In this document: positions 55,172 to 64,000 of the stretch, piece by piece
Position numbering within the stretch: position 1 is the first letter of the stretch
How the letters are laid out: each line of letters opens with the position of its first letter
Source: Sacculina carcini
Lineage: Eukaryota > Arthropoda > Thecostraca > Sacculinidae
Length of the DNA stretch: 64,000 bases
Reading direction: 5' to 3'
Assembly: GCA_916048095.2 (NCBI GenBank)
Contig: OU696577.1
Span: 6,854,440-6,918,439 of the forward strand
Made by a program: the position numbers and the translations under genes
The notes under the pieces: model-generated
What the model was told of the DNA's origin: nothing
Seen by the model: the letters and a program-made list of their open reading frames with translations, nothing else
Database searches by the model: none

Positions 55172-56125
55172 TTAATCAGATATCGGTGGCATCCGGCCAA
55201 TGTTTTCCATTTGTATGGTGGCTACATGTACTTTATTCGAAGAGCGTTTGTTGCGTGAAAAATCGCACAGATGGATTAGACGATTGCGTACTTCCTTGTC
55301 CATGGCTCCGGAGAGGCAGCCGATGAGAATGTACGACAGCAGGTGGGGAATGTATATACTGGCCACCAAATTCCTGTCAATCTTCCACAAGGCAGTGTTG
55401 ATAAGGAACGCCATGTTTGCTGGTAGGTTGAACACAACCACCAGTAAACTGAACTTGATGAAGGCAAATGCACTTTTGACCTGTCTGGATTTTTCAGTCG
55501 ATCCGATTAGTTGATTTTGTTCATTTATTTCATTCATGTGACGCTTGGCAACATAATATATCGACAGATCCAAGAAGATGACACAAATGTTCATAATGAG
55601 AATCGCCGAATGGTAAATGTTGAGCATGTATAATGGTCCGGTGGTTAACAGTGAACAGTGTTTGACGTTATCCTGATTGAACCCGTGAAAGAACATAACA
55701 AGAAAACCAGTTCCCCACAGTAAGAGGAAGAGTATCCACGCCGACAACAAGAGGTATTTTCTGCGTGCTTCGGTGAGGATATCTTCGTAACGAAGCCCGT
55801 GCACAATGTAGATGAACTTCTCGAACATCAGCGAGAGCAGAGCGTAGGAAGTGACAATGCCGACCGCCTGTATAGATGAAACCCATACCGAACAGGCTAG
55901 CACGTCGATCTGCACCGACATCATGTGAGCAAGCAAGGCCGACGAGCCGTCAATCAGGTATATTGCGGTCAGCAGGCTCAAGTTGAGCAGCATTTTAAAT
56001 CGAGTCTGGCTCAGTAATTTCCTGCTAGAGACAATGGTGACAATCACAGTGACGCTGCCCACTGAACCTGCCATACCTACCAACAGGCATATCACTCCAG
56101 CCACTAGGAATGTGCCACTAGCCAT
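55172..56125 (-). CDS. Seven-transmembrane receptor, rhodopsin-like orphan, copy 2
   Basis: Intact 317-codon exon from ATG 56,125. It is identical in protein to copy 1 through residue 277 and then differs at D278E, E281N, K305Q and P311R. In DNA the about 835 bp covering residues 1-277 show only one change I can see (a silent G/A near 55,928). Four changes fall within about 14 bp at the start of the tail. The VNTR and 5' flank are also shared. Function as for copy 1 is unknown. Confidence 0.88.
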   Translation of the reverse strand: MASGTFLVAGVICLLVGMAGSVGSVTVIVTIVSSRKLLSQTRFKMLLNLSLLTAIYLIDGSSALLAHMMSVQIDVLACSVWVSSIQAVGIVTSYALLSLMFEKFIYIVHGLRYEDILTEARRKYLLLSAWILFLLLWGTGFLVMFFHGFNQDNVKHCSLLTTGPLYMLNIYHSAILIMNICVIFLDLSIYYVAKRHMNEINEQNQLIGSTEKSRQVKSAFAFIKFSLLVVVFNLPANMAFLINTALWKIDRNLVASIYIPHLLSYILIGCLSGAMDKEVRNRLIHLCDFSRNKRSSNKVHVATIQMENIGRMPPISD

Positions 56126-56278
56126 ATCCGCAGTATCGGATGCAGTTTCAGATCAATTTCCAACAATATCTGATTGCAAAAATCAGATGCATTGTTTACA
56201 ATGTGTCAATCCAAAATTATGAGGTCATGTGCACAGTATTGACCAATAGGTTTGTTACGACGATAAATTTTTTTTGAG

Positions 56279-56576
56279 ACATATATGATATTATCCAACA
56301 TATAATATTATCCAACATATGATATTATCCAACATATGATATTATCCAGCATATGATATTATCCATCATATGATATTATCCAACATATGATATTATCCAA
56401 CATATGATATTATCCAACATATGATATTATCCAACATATGATATTATCCAACATATGATATTATCCAACATATGACATTATCCAACATATGATATTATCC
56501 AACATATGATATTATCCAACATATGATATTATCCAACATATGATATTATCCAACATATGATATTATCCAGCATTTG
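56279..56576. repeat. 17-bp VNTR, about 17 units
   Basis: Same AACATATGATATTATCC unit as 27,557-27,711, roughly doubled in copy number. Confidence 0.95.
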
Positions 56577-56754
56577 GAAATTACAGTATCCGTTAAACTG
56601 AAAATCCTGCAATGTCCTATTTTCTGGGTGTTCCCAAAATAATGACGTTGAATTGGTCTGATTACCAAATCCAATGTTTTTGCGAACTTTCGTATTATAT
56701 CTTGTATTGTAATTTCATTGCTAATACAATATATACCATTAAAATAATATATAT

Positions 56755-57860
56755 CTATGTATATAAAAGAGATCATCTGTGTGTGTCTGTGGGTGTGTCT
56801 GTCCTACCCTCCTTGGTCCATTTTCTATCAGCTACTACTCGGCCGCCACTTGGCCTACCCGCTAATAATTTAAACCATCACGTTGAAATTTTACTTGTCT
56901 ACACTTTAGGTTACATTTTTAATTTTAGAAATAAAACTAAAAAAGGTATAGCGGTGAAAATACAAAAGGAACCCTGAAAAATGCGAAAATTGTGGTCAAT
57001 ATTCTGCCATCCAGTTTTCCTAAACCAGAAATGATACAGCAATACAAATTATACCACTGTGTAAAGAATTTTTTCCTACAAGACAGGTTATAATTTATAT
57101 CCAAAAATTAAACTTAAGACGTGTAAAATGGAAAAAAATCAATCTACATTCACAATTATATTTATACTCCACGCGTATGATTTTCTGTACTTTTTTCTCT
57201 ATTTCTCAAAAACTAATTATCACACATCTAAATAAATAATACCATCATGCTGAAAATGTTGTTTTCTACAACATGCTATAATTTTTTATTTTACAAAATG
57301 TATTAATAAAAGTTATGGCGGTGTGAAGTCAAAATGACAGTCAAAGAGGCAGAATTAGCACTAAAAATGTGAATATTTTGGTCAATATTCCGTTATCTAT
57401 TACTCATAAACCAGCAGAGGAAAAGTTATAAAAATTATATTATTGTGTAGAAACTTTTGTGTTCTACAAGAAAAGATATAATTTATACCCACAAATGAAA
57501 CAAAAAACGTGTAAAATTGGCAAAATTCCCAGATACATCCAAAATTGCACTTGAACACCGGGCGACTAAAATTTATTCATTTTTCAACCTATTTCTCAGT
57601 AACTATTTGTCACACATTAAAATAAATTATACCATCGTGCTGGAAATTTGTTTTCTACAATGCGGTATGATTTTTTACAAAAATGCATTAATATTTTGTG
57701 TTTACGTTTCGACGACGGGCGAAACGTTTCGACGTGGTCGTTTCGACGACGGTTTATTATTCCTGACGACGGGCGGGCTTAAGTATGAGGCGGGTTGACT
57801 GAACAATGTGTCGTCAATTATAAGAATAAGAATATGCAAATTCAGAACAGGAAATCTCTA
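56755..57860 (-). mobile_element. Large repeat element, inverted truncated copy
   Basis: The minus strand reproduces the end of the element (AAGAGATCATC on the plus strand corresponds to GATCTCTTTTATATA), about two 342-bp-type units, and a CCCGCCCGTCGTC module near 57,765. The middle of the element is missing. Confidence 0.75.
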
Positions 57861-58219
57861 TTGGCTTAGATTTTACAATTTAGAGTTTTCAGAGTTACAT
57901 GTGCACAGAGCCGTAGCAGCCGCCACACGTACGGCCGAATCACAAGACAAATACATCACAATGGACACGTCATTGTTTCAAATCATATACAATCTTGTTG
58001 CCAGGGAATTGCGTCTCTTTCGCTAATGAAGTAATCAGCAAATTTGTCTCTCAGATTACAGGCGTGTCTGGAGGCTGATACACTAGCAAAATTACGTAGG
58101 AGGCCAGTGCAAATTTGTTGTCTGGTGAAAACGCTCGGGATGCACGCGGCAGGAGAAGAAACTGAGTAAGAGCTGTATTGATCGTATAACTCTGTTTTTT
58201 GTAGCATATTTCTCTGATA

Positions 58220-61200
58220 ATGGAAGAACAAGCTTCCACTCACATAAATGATTCAATGCATAATCTCTCTTCTAATCTAGATAAGTACACCTATACTTTT
58301 GACCTAGCATATTTCTATGATAACATGAGAAAATTCGAAATTCCTCCGTCACAATATCTTTTTGCTGATAATCTTCCCTTAAATATAAATATCACATTTT
58401 TAATCCTGAATATTTGCAGTATGAATATGAGAAGTATTCCTGCTAATCTTCAACTCTTCCAAGATACAATACTCTCGAACATGAACCTCAAGATTGATGT
58501 TGTTTGATTTGTAGAAACAGGATTGGACTGTGATATCACTGATCTATACAAATTGCATGGATATATAATGCACTCGCAATGGCGCAACAGAACGGAAGGA
58601 CCGTGTATGTAGCAGATAGATTGATGATAGATAGATAGATAGATGTAGCGTGTATAACTGTGTATGTAGCCGATAGATTTGATTCGTTTATTGTTAACCA
58701 CCTGTCATGTACAGATGATTCGATTGAATGTCTCTCTGTGGAATTCACAATTGATCATAAAGAACACCTATATGTATGCATATACAGACCACCAAACTCC
58801 AAATTTGATGATTTCATAAACAAGATGCAAGAAATATTATGCATGACCCATCATTACATATCAGTATACATTTGCGGTGATTTTAACGTAGATCTTCTGA
58901 GCGAGAGCTACATGAAGAAAAGTCTAATGAATATCATGCACATGCCTGCTTTTCATTCTCTCATAACTAAACCTACACGAATCACGGACACTACAGCAAC
59001 CCTAATAGATCATATCTGGACCAATAATGTAGAACTAAATTTGCACAACTACATATTACACACTGATATTACTGACCATTTATCCTTGATTTCACAATTC
59101 AATATCAAAAACTTGCCAAAAAATTCACATATCATTAAATAACGACTAATGACAATTGCTAATATCGAGCAATTCGCTGAAGACATAGCCCAAATAGACT
59201 GGAATCCTTTACTACTCATAAATTGCCCAAATGGATCATAATGGATCCGAAAAATATCATACAATCCAGGAGGGAGTTGCGCAAACTTGAGCGGGTTTGG
59301 TCTCGAACTCGTTGCGATGCCGACTGGGAAGCATTTACCTCATATCGTCGAGCCTATATATCCTCTCTCGAAAAATTCAAAGTTGATAGGGTTTCAAATC
59401 TGCTCGCCAATAGTCATTCTTGTTCTCGGTGGTGCTTGCTAAACAAACTCATTGGTAAACAGACTAGTATATCTACCTCATTCACTGCGACAGAGTTTGC
59501 AAATTTCCTCATATCTAAGGCTTCTTCCCTTTTGGGAATAAACTTGTCCCCAGCACCAGTACCTCACACAGTAGTTAAAAGTGCAGTGAATCCCTTGCAG
59601 TCATTTGACCAATTAACCTTATTCGACTCCTTACAAATTCTACGGAAAACAAGACCTTCGTCATGCCCTCGAAATCCCATTTGCTAGGGAAAGTTTTCAA
59701 AAAGTATCTACTTATTAGCCCCTTTTTATACCCACTTCATCAACAGTTCCTTTCTCCAAGGCTCATTCCTCGCTTCAATACACGCGGTTGTCAAAACTAT
59801 ACTAAAAAACCTAATTTAGACACGTTTTCTACAGCAAATTATCGCCCGATTTCCCTTCTAACATTCTCAGCCAAAATTATTGAGGCTGCCATTTAGAAAC
59901 AATTATCCAATTATATAATGGATAACAATTTTGTTGATCAATTTCAATCTGGTTTTATCAAACATAGATCCACCGAAACCGCTCTTCTCAAAATTCAAAA
60001 TGACGTTCTCCAGCAGTTTTCATCTAAAACTCCAATTATCCTTATTTTAATCGACCTTTCCTCAGCGTTTGATTTAGTTGATCATTCTGTCCTCATCCAG
60101 GATCTTCGATCATTTTGCATATCGGATTTTTCTCTTTCACTGTTCATTTCATACCCATCCGACCGTAGCTTTTCTGTCCAAATTGATTCCGATGAGTCCA
60201 CTTCACATCCAATCTCCTCTGGTGTCCCTCAAGGATCTATCCTCGGTCCCATTTTGCTCAACATTTTCATGTACTCCATTTGTCCTCTCCTCCGATCCAT
60301 GTCTCTATCTTATCACCTCTTTGCCGACGATATCCAAATATATTTACCTGCCTTTCGCGAGAACGATATTCCTAACATATTCAACGCTATCAATTCCTGG
60401 TCTTCCTCTAGGTCACTTGTTATTAACCACTCTAAAGCCCAATTCCTACTATTGCAAACCCCTTCTATGGATATCCAAGTGAACCAGCTGAAAATACTGC
60501 CACACGTTAAAAGTCTTGGTGTATATATTGATGCCTCACTCAGCTTCTCTCACCACATAAAAATTTATTTACGAAAGTGTCGCTATATACTACGTAACCT
60601 CTATATGTCACGTAAATACCTAGATCAACGTTCCTACATTGCTCTAAATAATGCTTTTATTTTCCCCCATCTCAATTATTGCTCCTCTTTGTTTTATTCT
60701 CTACCAAAAAAAGAGTGTGTAGATAGATTATTGAGCCCACACCGATATTAATCGTTCTCTTATGGATATCCAAGTGAACCAACTGAAAATACTGCCACAC
60801 GTTAAAAGTCTTGGTGTATATATTGATGCCTCACTCAGCTTTTATTTTTGCCTCACTCAGCTCATGCTTTTATTTTCCCCCATCTCAATTAATGCTCCTC
60901 TTTGTTTTATTCTCTACCAAAAAAAAGAGTGTTTACATAGATTATTGAGCCCACACCGATATTAATCGTTTTTCTGTAGTATACGTGTTTTGTGTGACTC
61001 TTGTGTGTCTTATTCCGCTGTGAGCCCATGTTTTTCATGATGAATTTTCATTTGTGTGTACATTGTGTGATTTGTATGTATAATTTCATCCATGCCAATA
61101 CTTTGTTGTATAAAGTGGCAATACATTTCTGATTTCTGATTTAAATGAAGCATATTTCTACATGTCTGAGCAATTTCAAGACTTATTTGAAAAACATTTT

Positions 61201-62793
61201 CCATTCAACAATGTAAAAACTGACACCAAAGGTCTCAAGAATCCATACATAACAACAGCATTGAAAAAATGGATCAAAGAAAAGTATCGCTTAGAAAGAC
61301 TGGCACACAAATGGCCTGTCACTTATAAAGCAAAATACATATCATATCGGAATACACTAACGTCAACGCTAAGAACAGCAAAGAATGAATATTATAAAGA
61401 CATGATGGAAGAAAGTCGAGGCAGCCCAAAACAGCATTGGAAAATTATCAACGCTATTTTGGGTAGAGATTTTATTGAAAAAGCAAATTTACCAGAGCTT
61501 AAGCGCAAAAATGTAGACTTGTCTCGTACATTCAATGAGTATTTCTCAAAAATTGGTTGTACAATAAGTAGTTCCAATACAAGTGCAGACTATCGTGAAT
61601 TCCTCAAAGAAAATGTCTCAGCATCAATGTTTCTACGACCAGTGAAGCAATGTGAAGTGTTGGCATATGTGGGTGATATCAAGAGTAATTTCACCGGGGT
61701 ACGATGATATAACGCCCAAACTACTCAAGTATGTTAGTTCGCATATCGTTGTTGCTTTCACACACATAATAAACCTGACCTTTACTACTGGACCTTTACC
61801 TGATGCACTGAAAAAGGCCAACTTTGCTAACTAACTAACTAACTATTTGGAGTCTAACAAATTGCTGACTTCCTCTCAGTTCGGGTTTCGCACACAAAAA
61901 TCTACTGAAGACGCTATCCTTGACTTTGCTGGATAAATATACACGAGCTTAATCATGGTATGCATGTGGCAGGAATATTTCTGGACCTATCAAAGGCATT
62001 CGATTCTCTAAATCATGAAATATTGTTTGCAAAACCTCAGTAGATGGGCATTAGAGGAGTTCCCCTGAAACTGTTCAAAACCTATTTGACTGGAAGAACT
62101 CAGTCGGTGTACTATGATAAGCATTACTCATCGTATGAGCAAATTAAAGGAGGGTACCACAAGGATCGGTGCTTGGACCTATACTTTTTTCTTATTTTTA
62201 TAAATGACATAGTCCAATCTAGCAGCATAGCCAAGTTCACCATATATGCAGATGACACCAGTTGATTGCTCAGTGAAAGAAATCTTGAAAATATGCATCT
62301 CAATGTCCAGAACGAGCTACAACGTGTTGTTAACTGGATTGAGTGAAATCAATTGAAACTGAGCTTCAACAAAACGAATTGCATATTTTTCCAAAATAGG
62401 TCCAGAAATATAACTTTTCCTCCAATTTCTATCGATGGTCAATTGATTTGGAGAGTTTAAAATAACATATTTATGGGGCTCATTTTAGATGAAAATTTAA
62501 ATTGGTGTGAACACATAGATTATATTTGCAACAATATTTCAAAATCTTGTGGAATTCTGTACAAAATTAGACCTCAATTAACCAATGAAGTCATGCTCAG
62601 CATTTACTTCACGTTGATTTATCCTCAACTGACGTACTGTGTGTCGATCTGGTCATGTACGTGGCCATCGTTCTTATTAAAGTTATCGATTGCACAAAAT
62701 AAAATCATCAGGTGCATAATGAACTTGAGGAAATATGACTCAGCTGATCATATTTATTCTTCCATGAAAATAATGAAATTTGAAACAATTTGA
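58220..62793 (+). pseudogene. Decayed non-LTR retrotransposon (EN-RT), host of a nested insertion
   Basis: The endonuclease part shows LNICSMNMRSIP, IYRPPNSKFDDF, ICGDFNVDLL and HTDITDHLSLI. After the insertion it continues with SEQFQDLFEKHFPFNNVKTD. Further on are FLDLSKAFDSLNHE-like sequence near 61,980, the RT YADDTS at about 62,250, and the thumb/C-terminal LDENLNWCEHIDYI. Multiple stops and frame changes are present (58,505; 59,140; 62,039; 62,263; 62,345). A (GATA)n expansion lies at 58,620-58,645. It belongs to the Jockey/CR1 group, but to a different family from the inserted element. Confidence 0.85.
59234..61142 (+). mobile_element. Truncated, rearranged CR1-like element nested in the above
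   Basis: Same family as 32,748-38,050. It starts inside ORF2 (NIIQSRRELRKLERVW), reads through the RT with FADD, and ends with the same TTTCTGATTTCTGATT tail. AAATG flanks both sides (59,229-59,233 and 61,143-61,147), and the host reading continues across. Near the 3' end a segment beginning ATGGATATCCAAGTGAACCA is duplicated (60,467 and 60,762) and about 130 C-terminal codons are lost. TAG near 59,896 and other changes disable it. Confidence 0.88.
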
Positions 62794-62913
62794 AATCCAA
62801 TAATATTTCATTGTAATAAATATGCAATAAATATTGCATTTTTCAATATACAATTTTTAAATATTGTATATTTAAAAATGCAATATTTGAATACACTCCT
62901 AGGAAAGGTTAAT

Positions 62914-63295
62914 GTAATTATTGCAATACAATAAATATTTTTGAAATATTTGCAAAATATACCGCAATTTGCCACTGATATTAATAAAAAATCAGCCCAT
63001 CCTACTGTCCAGTTGCTACATAAAAAGCACACGTGAGAAACAACATACTGGAGGAGCCATGGTTGCTATGTCACGTGCTTTTAAATTTAGCTCAACGGAT
63101 CAGTTGCTCAACGCGGTTGCCTGACCTTTCACACGAGGCAACTAGTGGCGGACACTAGTGGCGGACACTAGTTGCCTCGTGTGAAAGGAGCCTAAGACGT
63201 CACACCCCAACAACACTCCCAACACGACTCTCAACACACATTCACTCACGCACACACACGCACACACGCACAGGCCTCACGTCCACCGCCATAAC
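62914..63295. repeat. Dispersed repeat with 64-bp palindrome, copy 2
   Basis: Matches 29,079-29,480. Here the fold-back at 63,125-63,188 has perfectly complementary arms (CCTTTCACACGAGGCAACTA and its inverse). Confidence 0.88.
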
Positions 63296-64000
63296 TAGGG
63301 CTGTCAAAAAGTAACCTAAAAATCAGAATAAAGTAACTTTATTTTCGAGAAAAAGTAACCTAAAAAAGTAACCTAAAAATAACCTGAGTTTCAAAGTTAT
63401 TATCACTTTTGTATCGTTTTATCACATGATTATCACGCCTTTGCTGATTGGTGCGCTATGTGAAATACACGGTTTGTTTGTTGTTTGTATGTGAACATAT
63501 AAAGTAACCTAATAACCAATAAAAAGGTAACCTAAAAATAACCTCCTTCAAAAAAGGTCAATTTCTGTTTGCAGTTCTGAAGGAAGAAAATACCCAGTCC
63601 TTCTTTTTTATCATCTTTCCGAGTTGGTACTACTTTTCCACCCTCTCCGATCTGGTACCATTTTTACAACAAACAACCAAAAGTGACTTAACATAGTTTA
63701 GCCAACATCGAAAAAAGGAGCAAAACCATCAGAATATAATTTTAAGTGGAAAGCTCATACAAATGCGGAATACACTAATTACAAATGTAAATATTTTTAG
63801 TAATGGTCGCAATAATGTTCTTTATATTTTTTCAATGGAACTTTTTATCAAATAGCACGTACTACAGTAACGTAAACACTGCATGTGTTAATGCCCTCCG
63901 TCCTCACATATGTCAAACGTGGGATAATGGCGCTATCTCACGCCCTGAAAATCACGTGCAAATTCTTGTTAAAGTAAATACGTACAGTCAAGTGCTACAG
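63296..64000. other. No gene seen; CR1 3'-end scrap
   Basis: AAGTAACCTAAAAA words are repeated on both sides of a segment at about 63,398-63,490 that matches the 3' end of the CR1-like element at 13.9-14.45 kb (ATACACGGTTTGTTTGTT). No coding sequence was recognised. Confidence 0.55.

Overview
This is animal nuclear DNA: an AT-rich, intron-rich, transposon-dense stretch from an invertebrate bilaterian. I cannot name the phylum from sequence alone. Three host loci can be supported. (1) Positions 1 to about 14,938 (+) carry eight exons of an AMPA-type ionotropic glutamate receptor, covering the end of S1, M1, the pore loop M2, M3, all of S2, M4 and the start of the cytoplasmic tail. Earlier exons lie left of the window and the last exon was not found. 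(2) A single-exon seven-transmembrane receptor on the minus strand occurs twice, at 26,447-27,400 and 55,172-56,125. (3) One minus-strand exon at 45,417-45,766 is the C-terminal exon of EMC3, an ER membrane protein complex subunit.

Most of the rest is mobile DNA. The receptor introns hold a decayed CR1-like retrotransposon (2.8-5.3 kb), a long repeat element with tandem units (6.9-11.4 kb), two further non-LTR 3' ends, and MITEs. At 15.8-16.6 kb are a minisatellite and a tRNA-derived SINE. At 16,683-20,969 lies a young Ty3/gypsy-like LTR retrotransposon with two 270-bp LTRs and a perfect 5-bp target duplication. A 1,067-bp hAT-like element with a perfect 8-bp target duplication follows at 21,322-22,388. 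At 30,731-42,712 an older relative of the LTR element contains a hAT element (32,404-39,583, 8-bp target duplication), which contains a full-length CR1-like retrotransposon (about 32,748-38,050, minus strand) with both ORFs open. At 58.2-62.8 kb one non-LTR element carries an insertion of that same CR1 family.

The window also holds a large direct segmental duplication. About 7.24-27.83 kb corresponds to 47.67-56.69 kb, but the right copy lacks the 4.3 kb with receptor exons F-H and the 6.4 kb with the young LTR element. The 7TM gene and its VNTR close both copies.

The observations most worth following are: histidine encoded at the Q/R site of the glutamate receptor pore; GC-AG introns in that gene; a canonical A_AAA_AAC slippery heptamer directly before the ORF1 stop of the CR1 element, in exactly the frame that would give an ORF1-ORF2 fusion; and a short, non-TGG primer-binding site shared by both LTR families that is complementary to the 5' end of tRNA-Phe rather than to a tRNA 3' end.
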